Assembly: GCA_017651645.1 (NCBI GenBank)
Contig: JAGCCO010000002.1
Location: 40,880 to 104,879 of the forward strand
DNA length: 64,000 nt
Direction: 5' to 3'
Origin: Bacteroidales bacterium
GTDB lineage: Bacteria; Bacteroidota; Bacteroidia; Bacteroidales; F082
The notes beneath the pieces were generated by a model. The model was not told the origin of the DNA, ran no database searches, and was given only the letters and a program-made list of their open reading frames with translations. Both the position numbers and the translations under genes were made by a program. Below, in pieces: positions 25,210 through 34,155 of the stretch (positions are counted from its first letter, which is position 1; the number at the start of each line of letters is the position of its first letter).

Positions 25210-28200
25210 ATGAAAAAACTGATTTCCTTTATTTTCATGGCTGTCATTGCGTTTTCCATGCAATGCGCCCTGGCCGCTCCTTTGAGGAACATTGAAGTCC
25301 AACTGACTCAGCCCAACGGCAAAGTCATCCATTGTTTCGCTTCGGGAGACGAGTATTACAACTATCTGCACGATGCCAATGGCTTCACCATCGTCAAAGG
25401 TGAAGGCGGCTATTATTGTTATGCCATGTATGACGAGACTGGCACGGTCGTGCCTTCCCAATATGTGGTCGACAGCGTGGATCCAGCGACTGTCGGATTG
25501 AAGCCTAAAGTTCTGATTTCGGAACAGGAATATCTCGACCGTCGCATGGCCCGTGAGCAGTACATCAAACGGCCAAAGAAGCCTGCCAACCGTGAACTCA
25601 ATCACGGCCGTTTCAACAATTTGGTTGTTTTCATCCGCTTTGCAGGCGACAGTTACCATACCACGCCATTCTCCACGGTCGACTCCATGTTCAACGCCTA
25701 CAACTATGAGTCCATCTCGATGCGCAACTACTTCCATCACGCATCTTATAACCAACTCGATCTGCGTTCCTATTGCTATCCCATTCCCGATGGCGAGACG
25801 ATTCTTTCATACGAGGACATTTACCCCAAGGAATACTACATGCCTTACGATCCCGAAACCAATCCTCTGGGCTATCATGATTGGGAGACGGCCGACCGTG
25901 AGTTCTCCTTGCTGGAACGCGCCATCTATTATGTGGCCGACCAAGTGCCCGACACCCTTGACCTCGACTACAATGATGACGGGCTGGTTGACAACGTGGT
26001 GTTTGTCATCAAAGGTCAACCTGGTGAATGGGCCTCGTTGCTCTGGCCTCACCGTTGGTGCATTTACGACCGTTATGTGCCGCTGCACGACTTGCAAGTA
26101 TATGACTTCAATCTGCAACTTGAGCAGGGTGGCTATTTCAACGTCAGCACCTTATGCCATGAGATGAACCATTCTTTGGGCGCGCCCGACCTGTATCACT
26201 ACAGTGGTGGCATCGACCCAGTGGGGTCTTGGGACCTCATGTGTGGCACCGCCGAGCCCCCGCAGCAGATTGGCGTGTACATGAAATACAAATATGGCAA
26301 CTGGGTAGACGACATTCCCGATATCACTGGAAACTACGGCTACTACGAAATCGAAGCCGACTCGTGGGAAGGCAACCGCCGCAATGCCTATCGCATCGGG
26401 ACCAGCGATCCGAACCAATTCATCATTATCGAATATCGCAACGGCAACGACATCTTCGACAGACATGTGCCTGATGGAGGATTGCTCATCTACCGCATCG
26501 ACACTCGTTTTGACGGCAACGCAGGATGGAATGGCTACGACCAATTCGACGAGGTCTATCTTTTCCGCCCAGGCGGCACCGTCAACGAAGCTGGAGACCT
26601 CAATCATGCCAACTTCTGCGCCGAGCGCGACCGCACCGAATTCAACAGTAATACTGACCCTCACATTTTCCTCACCAACGACGATGGATATACGGAATGG
26701 GACTGGATCCGCAACATCAGCACGAGGGGCGACAAGATGAGCTTTGTCTATGAACCCAATTGGAACTATGAATATTCAATGCCTGGTCCAGAGAACTTCA
26801 ACGTCAATGTGAACAGCATTGACCATCAATTGGAGTTTTCATGGAGTTCCAAAGAAGGTGCCGACTCCTATAAGCTTTTCCGCTTCGCTCCTTCGGGCGG
26901 TTTGATAGAAATCGCAAGAGACATCACCGACACCACTTACGTCCTTCCCTATTTCGAGGGCGACCTAGGCTATTGTGCTTACGCTTTGATGTATGTCAGC
27001 GGCGGCTTATTGATGTATCATTCCGCCTATTCCGAAACATGGGCCATCATCGGCAACTACGAGACCATCCGCCTCTCCTTGACTTCCGATTCGCCCTACG
27101 GCACCAAAGGCGGGGAACTCGCAATAACCAATAACCACCCAAACATGCCGACACAGTATCTCACCATTTACGAAGGTACCCATAATGAAACCGAGCTCTA
27201 TGTACCCGCAAATACCGAGGTCACTTTCCACTGGACTCCAGGTTTCGACTACGAGAGCAAAGGCATTCACCTCACCGTCACCCATCTCAACGAGAATGGC
27301 GAAAGCACCCTTTTAGACATCGACCAGCCCGAAGCAGGCACCATCGCCTCCTATACCGCTTTGGACGAAAGTTTGGGCGTGATTCCGCCTCAAAACGTGA
27401 CCGCTGTTTCCGACGGGACGAACATTCAACTGAAGTGGACGGTACCCACCGAAAACAAGAACTTTAACATCTACCGCGATGGCAAGCTCTCTCATTCCGT
27501 TGAAGGCTATGCCTACCTTGACGACCAAATCATGCGCTCTGGCACCCACAACTACCATGTTGAAAGCACCATCGGCGACATATTCTCATGGAATCCCGAC
27601 AACTTAGTCTATGCCACTTCAATGAACTACTATTGTGAACCTCCGCAATACCTTGCAGGCACATACGATGGCAACGGTCATGTCGCCCTCACTTGGGAGG
27701 CACCTGAGTTTGTCGGCAACGGCATGATGGCTTACGACAACAACCAATTTGCCGAACAGCTCGGGACAAACAGCCATAAATGGGGTATCAAGATGGAACC
27801 GGCTCATCTGGCACTCTTTGAAGGTCATCCTCTCACACATTTGGAGATGTTCGACTGTTCTGCAGGACATTACACCTATTCTATTTATAATGGTGAGTTG
27901 GTGAACAATAACAACTTGATATATACGCAAGAGCACGATATGGAGGGCACGTATGAATGGGTGAGATTCCCCTTGGATGAGGCCGTCAGCTTCGATGCCT
28001 CTTTGCCGTTGTGGGTCTGCGTGGCCACTTCAGGCGCCGAGAAACCTATCCCATGCTGCGAGTATGTAGGTGAACCGAACAGCTGTTTGATCAAGTCAGG
28101 CGCCTTCTGGAAACCGGTCACTACTTTTGGCCAATACCTGTCGTGGTTGCTGCGTGCCTATACAACACCTGCTGATAGCCGCAGTTTCACCTACAACCTC

Positions 28201-28623
28201 TATTGGGGTCCTGAGGAAGGATGCGAGGAGCAAATGATGTTGGGCTATGAGGGTCTCACGACAACCGAAGCTACCTACAACACCACTGAGAACATGAGAT
28301 ATAATGTCACCACCTTCTGGGACGGCAGGGAGACGGATTTCTCCAATACCGTTTATCTGGGTCCCAGCGTGGGTATGACAGAGAATACTATTGATTTGCA
28401 AGGATATTCGGTATTCCCGAATCCTGTCCATGGTTTACTGACCATTCAAGGAACTGAGATGCGTCACGTGAGCATCTATTCGGTCGTTGGCACGATGGTC
28501 TATGACAGCGATGTCTTCAATGGCCATGCTATGATCAACATGGAAAGATTCCCGGATGGTCTGTATCTCGTGAATATCCTCACGGATGAAGGCCTCAAGG
28601 TTATGAAAGTGATGAAACGATAG
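25210..28623 (+). CDS. Secreted M6-family metalloprotease with T9SS sorting domain
   Basis: The 1137-residue product begins with a signal peptide (MKKLISFIFMAVIAFSMQ), followed by an M6 (immune-inhibitor-A-like) zinc protease with CHEMNHSLGAPD, where H317, E318 and H321 form the HExxH site. Beta-rich, fibronectin-like regions follow. The end is a type A T9SS sorting domain: VFPNPVHGLLTIQG, then a KVMKVMKR tail. It is therefore predicted to cross the outer membrane through T9SS and be released or anchored on the surface. The start at 25210 is chosen because the signal peptide begins there and the upstream extension includes the leader hairpin. Confidence 0.9.
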   Translation: MKKLISFIFMAVIAFSMQCALAAPLRNIEVQLTQPNGKVIHCFASGDEYYNYLHDANGFTIVKGEGGYYCYAMYDETGTVVPSQYVVDSVDPATVGLKPKVLISEQEYLDRRMAREQYIKRPKKPANRELNHGRFNNLVVFIRFAGDSYHTTPFSTVDSMFNAYNYESISMRNYFHHASYNQLDLRSYCYPIPDGETILSYEDIYPKEYYMPYDPETNPLGYHDWETADREFSLLERAIYYVADQVPDTLDLDYNDDGLVDNVVFVIKGQPGEWASLLWPHRWCIYDRYVPLHDLQVYDFNLQLEQGGYFNVSTLCHEMNHSLGAPDLYHYSGGIDPVGSWDLMCGTAEPPQQIGVYMKYKYGNWVDDIPDITGNYGYYEIEADSWEGNRRNAYRIGTSDPNQFIIIEYRNGNDIFDRHVPDGGLLIYRIDTRFDGNAGWNGYDQFDEVYLFRPGGTVNEAGDLNHANFCAERDRTEFNSNTDPHIFLTNDDGYTEWDWIRNISTRGDKMSFVYEPNWNYEYSMPGPENFNVNVNSIDHQLEFSWSSKEGADSYKLFRFAPSGGLIEIARDITDTTYVLPYFEGDLGYCAYALMYVSGGLLMYHSAYSETWAIIGNYETIRLSLTSDSPYGTKGGELAITNNHPNMPTQYLTIYEGTHNETELYVPANTEVTFHWTPGFDYESKGIHLTVTHLNENGESTLLDIDQPEAGTIASYTALDESLGVIPPQNVTAVSDGTNIQLKWTVPTENKNFNIYRDGKLSHSVEGYAYLDDQIMRSGTHNYHVESTIGDIFSWNPDNLVYATSMNYYCEPPQYLAGTYDGNGHVALTWEAPEFVGNGMMAYDNNQFAEQLGTNSHKWGIKMEPAHLALFEGHPLTHLEMFDCSAGHYTYSIYNGELVNNNNLIYTQEHDMEGTYEWVRFPLDEAVSFDASLPLWVCVATSGAEKPIPCCEYVGEPNSCLIKSGAFWKPVTTFGQYLSWLLRAYTTPADSRSFTYNLYWGPEEGCEEQMMLGYEGLTTTEATYNTTENMRYNVTTFWDGRETDFSNTVYLGPSVGMTENTIDLQGYSVFPNPVHGLLTIQGTEMRHVSIYSVVGTMVYDSDVFNGHAMINMERFPDGLYLVNILTDEGLKVMKVMKR

Positions 28624-28635
28624 TGAGGAAAAGAG

Positions 28636-28679
28636 AGAAAAAGAAAATCCCAACCGAGAAGTTGGGATTTTCTTTTTCT
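28636..28679. terminator. Strong bidirectional terminator
   Basis: Nineteen perfect base pairs (AGAAAAAGAAAATCCCAAC with its complement at 28661-28679) around a CGAGAA loop, giving a T-rich tail on both strands between convergent genes. Confidence 0.9.
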
Positions 28680-28686
28680 GTTTGGG

Positions 28687-30021
28687 TTAATCCATAACGA
28701 CTTTGACGGTAGCGCTTCCTGCCTTGACCACATAAAGTCCAGGTTTTAGACTGATGCGGCAGCTGGTCGCTTGGATTTCCTTGGCTACGTTGCGGCCAAG
28801 CAAGTCATAAACGACAATGTCGGTCGGCGTCGAGCTTTCCACCGTGAGGCTTCCATTGTCGGCAAATACCTTTAGTTCGCTGGTATTCTCTTCGATGTCC
28901 AGCATGTCGGAGTAATAGAGGCTAAACTGAGTGTCGACCATCGAGGATACCACCTTTGCATCGAGCCATCGGTAGGTGATGGGCAGTGCTTCGCCCAGGT
29001 CACTTTTGAAATAACTTGAGTTCAAGTCCCAATAGGCCTCGCAGCCCATCATTTCATCGGCTTTTTTCTCGCTGTCGAAGTGGTTGGAATACTCGTCGCG
29101 TACAATCCATTCCGATTCATTGTAAATGCTTGTGGTCTTTGAAACCAACGCACCGTCAGCATCGTAATGGAATTCTGTCAAGCCGTCGAATGACATGTCG
29201 CCACCACCCCAACCGGCAGAATAAGAAGTCTGGCTGCTGATGCGGTCGCCGTCATATTCAAACGAGGTTTTGCCTCTGAGCATCCAACCGTTGCCGCCCC
29301 ACATCATCCTCATGTACATCAACAGCTCGGTGCAGTGTCCGTTTTCGTAACACAATGAATCTTTAGAGCTGACACGCCATTGTCCGTTGCGGACGGTGGA
29401 GTATATCTCACAGGCCAGTTGCCCCTCGTCGTTGTACAAATACTCATATTTACTGTTGTCTTCCCATTGTTCGTTAATGAATCTGGAAATCAATAGTTCG
29501 GTGATTCTTTCTCCATCGTATGTGTATGCTCTTTTGGATTCATTATGCCAAACTGAATCGAAACGGGAGGTGACGACAGAATCGGTCAAGCCAGTCGCGC
29601 CGTAATAGTTATCCAGGGTGTAATAGGGAATCCAATCCTCTACATCCCACTTGAAGTGGAGCTCACGGGTGACGCTCCCGTTCTCATTATAGTTGAATTC
29701 GCATTTGTCGGAAGGCAACCATTGGTTGTTTTCCATCACGGAATAGATTTCAGTGTCCCAAAGGCCTTCGTTGGTGTAGGTGTATTCGCTTTTCCATTGG
29801 GTCCAGTCGAAGTCGTTGCTTCCTACGACGCTGTCCAGACGGGCGGTAAAGTCGCAGGTGAAGCGATGTGCCTTGTTGGGATTGCCGATGCTTTCCGGAT
29901 GTTCTGCTTCATAGAGGCATTTCTCCAAAGTGTTGCGGAAAAACTTTGGATGGTCTTTTTGCTGTGCCTTCATGGGAAGGATGATGCTAAGGACTGCTAT
30001 GATGATGATAGTTTTTTTCAT
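28687..30021 (-). CDS. Secreted T9SS cargo protein with repeated W/Y-rich units
   Basis: The 444-residue product has a signal peptide (MKKTIIIIAVLSIILPMKA) and several loosely repeated units with a YTY/YEY strand, a glycine turn and a following W (for example KYEYLYNDEGQL), a pattern resembling YD-type beta repeats. It ends in a short T9SS sorting domain (IVVYDLLGRNVAKEI, then VKAGSATVKVVMD). No enzymatic motif was found. It starts 8 bases after the C10 protease stop on the same strand, so the two are probably co-transcribed and co-secreted. Confidence 0.7.
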   Translation of the reverse strand: MKKTIIIIAVLSIILPMKAQQKDHPKFFRNTLEKCLYEAEHPESIGNPNKAHRFTCDFTARLDSVVGSNDFDWTQWKSEYTYTNEGLWDTEIYSVMENNQWLPSDKCEFNYNENGSVTRELHFKWDVEDWIPYYTLDNYYGATGLTDSVVTSRFDSVWHNESKRAYTYDGERITELLISRFINEQWEDNSKYEYLYNDEGQLACEIYSTVRNGQWRVSSKDSLCYENGHCTELLMYMRMMWGGNGWMLRGKTSFEYDGDRISSQTSYSAGWGGGDMSFDGLTEFHYDADGALVSKTTSIYNESEWIVRDEYSNHFDSEKKADEMMGCEAYWDLNSSYFKSDLGEALPITYRWLDAKVVSSMVDTQFSLYYSDMLDIEENTSELKVFADNGSLTVESSTPTDIVVYDLLGRNVAKEIQATSCRISLKPGLYVVKAGSATVKVVMD

Positions 30022-30029
30022 GACGCAAG

Positions 30030-32807
30030 TTATTTGATGATGAGTTTTTGGATGCCATTGCCAAGGGAAGTGTCAGCCTTGATTAGATAGATGCCTTTCG
30101 GTAAGCCTGTCAGGTCGAGGTTACAGAGGCCATCGATGGCCATGGTTCTCAGCACTTCCTGTCCGAGGGCGTTGTAAAGGATCACGCTGTTCAATCCAGG
30201 GGCGGTCACGGTGACGGTTTCATTGGCAGGATTGGGGAACACCTCCATGGTGTCTTCGGAAATGCTTTCGATGCCGTAGCTGCCGTAATAGACCTTGTTG
30301 GAAGGACTTGACTCCACTTCGCCCTGAACGCCAGTAACGTAGAAAACGGCAGCATTGATTTCGTAATCCAGGTTGACGGTATAGTTGGTCTCGGTTACAT
30401 TGGAGGCAATCAGATCGCCGTTGCAGTAAATGTTGTAGAAATCGGCTGCAAATGCAGGCTGCCACTCAAGCAGAAGTCCATTGAAATTGTCGTTGGTTGC
30501 TTTGAGGTGCATAGGGACCATTGTCCTGTTGATTTCAAGTTCACGCCATTCGGGATGGTCGAACACGGTTGCGAACTCGGATTCACATTGTCCGTTCTGG
30601 TAAACTGCATGGACTTTATAGTAATAGAGTTTTCCATACAAGTTGCTGGTTGTTTCGGTGTAGGAAGTGGCGGCCAACGATTTGGCTAACCTGTATTCGT
30701 CGCCGAGTTCTTTTCTGTATAACCTGTATCCTGAGAGACCTTCGCCCTCGGCGGCATCCCATGAGAATTTAAACCTGCCGTTTTCGAGTCGCTCGTAGGT
30801 GAAATTTTTTGGAGCCAAACACTCGCTCTCAGCCATGGCGCACACCGTTTCCGTGGCGTCCGATTCGCCACCTTCGGTGAAGAGGGTGAGGTGGTAGCAG
30901 TGACCTTCGTATGCGGCATTTTTGTCGATGAAGGAAGTTCCGTCGGAGACCATGCCATACAAAAGGCCGTCACGATAGATGTTGTAGCCATATCCTTGTT
31001 CCGCGACACCCGTCCATGTGAGTTTGATGTCTTGACCATCGATTTCGGCAGCAAGGTCTGAAGGCAGATTGACGATTTCGCTGGTTTCACCGCAGGCATT
31101 GTTGGCGATGAAGAAGGTACCAACGGGCATGTTGTCTGACGAGCCTTCATATTTGAAGATGACATTGTCTTCGCTGTCCTTGATGACAAAGCTGAGGTCG
31201 ACGGGCGCAGCAGGAGCTGACCAGACGAATCTGACGCGGCCCATGGCCATTTCGACTTCATAGGTGCTTTCTTCCCCACGGTCGGGGGCTATTTTGGCGA
31301 ACATGATGCCTGCTGAATTGTACATGCTCAATTCACCACTGTTCCATCCTTCGTCTTGGCTCGTGGTAGTGATGGTCCAAGTGCAGGTGGGGCCGAGGTT
31401 GACATCGTTTACACAGGCTTTCTTGCCATAACTGCCTTTGTAAACGGGGTAAACGGAATAGTTGACCATGATGGGTGCGCCAACAGGGTCGACGTAAGTC
31501 ATGGCTTGTCCGGGAGCTACGTCTTCGAACACTTTGACGATGGTCTCGTCACGCATGATGACGACTTCGTTGAGATTGTCGATGACGTCACCATTGAGGG
31601 TGAGGGTAGGGTTGGTCCAATTCAGCGTTGCCGTAAAGGCATCGTCGCCATTGGGAACAGCCGTGAAGTCATGGATGACCTTGGGCGTGTTGTCAAAGAC
31701 TTCGGCAGGAACATAGTTGAAGATGGCATCTGCACCGCTGTTGTAATCGATCTCGTCGACCACAAACCAGCCGTTGCTACTGCCGCCCCAGCCCCAGTTG
31801 AAGTGGAAGAGGTCGTTCTCGTCGTAGCCGTCGCAGACGAAAGCATGGCCTGCACTTGAGCTGTTGCCTGAGTAATAAACAGGCCAGCCTTGGTCGAAGG
31901 AGTCCTTCAACATGGCTTGCCATTCTTCCAATGAGTAGCTGTCGCGGGTGCGTCTGCGACCCTTGTTGGAATAGCCGAAGTATTTCAACACGGCATCGGG
32001 TACGTCTTCAGAATAAGCGCCGCTGCCCGAGCCTGAATACATCATGTCAACCGCGATGCCGCAGTGGTACATGAAATAGGCGACGGCATCGATTTGCACT
32101 TGGGGCGAGGACATGGTAATGGTGAGTGGCATGTTGTCCCAATCGTAGGTCGTTTCACCGAAATTGGCTGAGAGGGTTTCGCCTTGATAGAAATAGGAGT
32201 GGCTTCCCGAGCCTTGGGTGGGATGGTTCCAATACTTCATCACCTGCGACATGGCGGTGGCCACGCATCCGGCGTAAGCTTTTCCTGAAGGGCCACCAGA
32301 GGCAGCAGGGCAGAACCAGTTATAGGGCTCCCCTTGGTTCCAACGTGTCTCCACAAGGAAGGTGGCTTTTTTGCCACGGTTGCGGGAAGGCAGTTTACCG
32401 CTTTCCCGGAGCATCTCCCATTCCACAGCGACTTCAGCACTTTGGACAGTTCTATGGGCTTGGCTGCGTCCTTCGGCGATGGAGTTGAGGTAATAGGCCG
32501 CCTCGGGTGACATGTTTTCTGTTTCAAAAACGCCTTCGTCGGAATAGCCAACGATGGGGCGGTAGCAGTCGTCGGCGGAAAGGATGACAAAGCCCATGTT
32601 TCCGAAGTTGAAGACATAGAACGAGGTCTCACCTCGTGATGACACGCCTGTGTAGACAAACTGCAGGTCGGAGAGTTGACAGGTTGGGTTGAGGTTGGCA
32701 TTCACAAAGCCCAAGCCCAATTCCTTTGCCCTTTCGACCCCAATGGGGTGAGCATAGATGCCTATGCTACAGAGCAATACGAAAAAGAGAATAAATGCTT
32801 TCTTCAT
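30030..32807 (-). CDS. Secreted C10-family cysteine protease (streptopain-like) with T9SS sorting domain
   Basis: The 925-residue product contains a signal peptide (MKKAFILFFVLLCSIGIYA), an inhibitory propeptide (about 20-140) and a C10 peptidase domain with the nucleophile in AGCVATAMSQVMKYW (Cys near 180) and the histidine in GHAFVCDGYD (near 320), followed by FHFNWGWGG. Three or four fibronectin-like domains come next. A T9SS sorting domain closes the protein (EVFPNPANETVTV and a TSLGNGIQKLIIK end). The start at 32807 is chosen by the signal peptide. It likely degrades host or dietary protein at the cell surface. Confidence 0.93.
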   Translation of the reverse strand: MKKAFILFFVLLCSIGIYAHPIGVERAKELGLGFVNANLNPTCQLSDLQFVYTGVSSRGETSFYVFNFGNMGFVILSADDCYRPIVGYSDEGVFETENMSPEAAYYLNSIAEGRSQAHRTVQSAEVAVEWEMLRESGKLPSRNRGKKATFLVETRWNQGEPYNWFCPAASGGPSGKAYAGCVATAMSQVMKYWNHPTQGSGSHSYFYQGETLSANFGETTYDWDNMPLTITMSSPQVQIDAVAYFMYHCGIAVDMMYSGSGSGAYSEDVPDAVLKYFGYSNKGRRRTRDSYSLEEWQAMLKDSFDQGWPVYYSGNSSSAGHAFVCDGYDENDLFHFNWGWGGSSNGWFVVDEIDYNSGADAIFNYVPAEVFDNTPKVIHDFTAVPNGDDAFTATLNWTNPTLTLNGDVIDNLNEVVIMRDETIVKVFEDVAPGQAMTYVDPVGAPIMVNYSVYPVYKGSYGKKACVNDVNLGPTCTWTITTTSQDEGWNSGELSMYNSAGIMFAKIAPDRGEESTYEVEMAMGRVRFVWSAPAAPVDLSFVIKDSEDNVIFKYEGSSDNMPVGTFFIANNACGETSEIVNLPSDLAAEIDGQDIKLTWTGVAEQGYGYNIYRDGLLYGMVSDGTSFIDKNAAYEGHCYHLTLFTEGGESDATETVCAMAESECLAPKNFTYERLENGRFKFSWDAAEGEGLSGYRLYRKELGDEYRLAKSLAATSYTETTSNLYGKLYYYKVHAVYQNGQCESEFATVFDHPEWRELEINRTMVPMHLKATNDNFNGLLLEWQPAFAADFYNIYCNGDLIASNVTETNYTVNLDYEINAAVFYVTGVQGEVESSPSNKVYYGSYGIESISEDTMEVFPNPANETVTVTAPGLNSVILYNALGQEVLRTMAIDGLCNLDLTGLPKGIYLIKADTSLGNGIQKLIIK

Positions 32808-32838
32808 AGTGTGATTATTTATGGTTGATTTCATGCGC

Positions 32839-32846
32839 CAAATGTA
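32839..32846 (-). promoter_or_regulatory. -7 element for the C10 protease operon
   Basis: TACATTTG on the minus strand, about 32 bases before the start codon. Confidence 0.55.
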
Positions 32847-32898
32847 GGAAAAAAATGGAAATAGTTGTACCAAAGTGGACAAATTTGGGACAAAAGAA

Positions 32899-32933
32899 AA
32901 AGCCGTGACTTGATTTTCGGCAAGTTACGGCTT
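32899..32933 (-). terminator. Terminator of the tRNA transcript
   Basis: AAAGCCGTGACTTG pairs with CAAGTTACGGCTTT with one wobble. On the minus strand it is followed by a T-rich stretch just after tRNA-Glu. Confidence 0.8.
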
Positions 32934-32940
32934 TGTTTTG

Positions 32941-33012
32941 TAGCCCATAGCGGAATCGAACCGCTGTTTTAAGTGTGAGAAACTTACGACCTAACCGCTA
33001 GTCGAATGGGCC
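32941..33012 (-). tRNA. tRNA-Glu (anticodon CTC)
   Basis: The 72-base minus-strand sequence folds as a cloverleaf: acceptor GGCCCAT with ATGGGCT (one G-U), anticodon stem TAAGT/ACTTA with loop TTCTCAC giving CTC, T stem AGCGG/CCGCT with loop TTCGATT, and discriminator A. CCA is not encoded. Confidence 0.9.
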
Positions 33013-33039
33013 AAAAAAAGGTTCTTGTTGCGGAACCTT
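33013..33039 (-). terminator. Terminator-like hairpin between the two tRNAs
   Basis: On the minus strand AAGGTTC and GAACCTT form a 7-bp stem followed by seven T that end exactly at the first base of tRNA-Glu. It could terminate after tRNA-Arg or serve as a processing signal. Confidence 0.6.
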
Positions 33040-33043
33040 CATG

Positions 33044-33117
33044 TGAACTAGGCGGGAGTCGAACCCACAACCGCCTGATCCGTAGTCAGGGACTCTATCC
33101 AATTGAGCTACTAGTCC
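33044..33117 (-). tRNA. tRNA-Arg (anticodon ACG)
   Basis: The 74-base cloverleaf on the minus strand has acceptor GGACTAG with CTAGTTC (one wobble), anticodon stem CCTGA/TCAGG with loop CTACGGA giving ACG, a T loop TTCGACT and discriminator A. CCA is not encoded. Confidence 0.92.
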
Positions 33118-33133
33118 AGTCGTTTTGACACTG

Positions 33134-33141
33134 CAAAAGTA
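33134..33141 (-). promoter_or_regulatory. -7 element for the tRNA-Arg/tRNA-Glu transcript
   Basis: TACTTTTG on the minus strand, 16 bases before the 5' end of tRNA-Arg. Confidence 0.6.
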
Positions 33142-33278
33142 CAGCTTTTTTCATTCATGCAAGCAAAATTTCACGAAAAATTTTGCTGTTTTCTGCAAAT
33201 ATTTGATAATCAAATTGATATTTTCTTCTGAAAGAATGCGATTTCAGCTTGCTTTTGCGGTTGCAATCGCTTTTTTGC

Positions 33279-33286
33279 TATCTTTG
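33279..33286 (+). promoter_or_regulatory. -7 element for pepE
   Basis: TATCTTTG, 28 bases before the start codon at 33314. Confidence 0.6.
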
Positions 33287-33313
33287 CACCATCGTTAACC
33301 AACACTTTTCATT

Positions 33314-34087
33314 ATGAGATTATTACTGATCAGCAATTCGACCAATTTCGGTGAGAATTATTTGGCTTGGGCTTCCACCCAAATCGAGATGTTCTGCATG
33401 CAGAACCATATTAATAAGGATAGCCGCATCATCTTCGTGCCCTTTGCGGGTGTCAACATTGGAGGAAAGGCATACCCCGAGAGCTATGACGCTTACGAGG
33501 CGAAGGTGAAAAACGTCTTCAGCGAGAAGTTCGGACTTGAGAACTTCACCTCCGTACACCACTTCGACGACAAGGTGAAGGCCGTCAACGAGGCCGACTG
33601 CATCGTCGTGGGCGGCGGCAACACCTTCCATCTGGTGGCTGAGATGCATTGCTATGGCTTGATGGAAGCCATCCGTAACCGCGCTCTTGCAGGCGTGCCT
33701 TACATGGGCTGGAGCGCAGGCTCCAATGTGGCTTGCCCGACGTTGTGCACTACCAACGACATGCCGATTGTGCAACCCGCTTCGTTCAAATGCCTCAATC
33801 TGGTGCCCTTCCAAATCAACCCGCATTACCTTGACCCGCATCCGGAGATCGACAAGATGATCAAGCACGGTGGTGAGACGCGTCAGGACCGCATCAATGA
33901 GTATCTGGCGGTCAACCAGGATATGACCGTTGTGGGATTGCGTGAGGCTACTGCACTTTGGGTGACTGACGGACAGATGCTCCTGAAAGGAGGCAAGAAG
34001 ATGATTGTCATGCGTTATGGGAAAGAGTCGGTCGAAATTGACCCGAACTCAGATGTTACTTTCCTTTTGGGAGAGCAGAACGCATAA
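33314..34087 (+). CDS. pepE: Dipeptidase E (alpha-aspartyl dipeptidase, S51 family)
   Basis: The 257-residue product has the S51 nucleophile elbow GWSAGSNVACPT (Ser134), the preceding VVGGGNTFHLV strand-turn, and the NPHYLDPHP block with the catalytic histidine. PepE is a cytoplasmic serine peptidase that releases N-terminal aspartate from Asp-X dipeptides. The length is slightly above the E. coli enzyme. It is monocistronic, with its own -7 element and a hairpin after the stop. Confidence 0.92.
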   Translation: MRLLLISNSTNFGENYLAWASTQIEMFCMQNHINKDSRIIFVPFAGVNIGGKAYPESYDAYEAKVKNVFSEKFGLENFTSVHHFDDKVKAVNEADCIVVGGGNTFHLVAEMHCYGLMEAIRNRALAGVPYMGWSAGSNVACPTLCTTNDMPIVQPASFKCLNLVPFQINPHYLDPHPEIDKMIKHGGETRQDRINEYLAVNQDMTVVGLREATALWVTDGQMLLKGGKKMIVMRYGKESVEIDPNSDVTFLLGEQNA

Positions 34088-34096
34088 GACTAATAA

Positions 34097-34155
34097 TCTC
34101 TAACCGAATGTATCCGAAAATACGTCTGATTCATTCGGGTTCGTTCGGTTAGAGA
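34097..34155. terminator. Convergent hairpin after pepE
   Basis: TCTCTAACCGAA pairs perfectly with TTCGGTTAGAGA around 35 bases, with a second possible stem CCGAATG/CATTCGG inside. The stop codon of the minus-strand TerB gene lies within the right arm. Confidence 0.6.
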
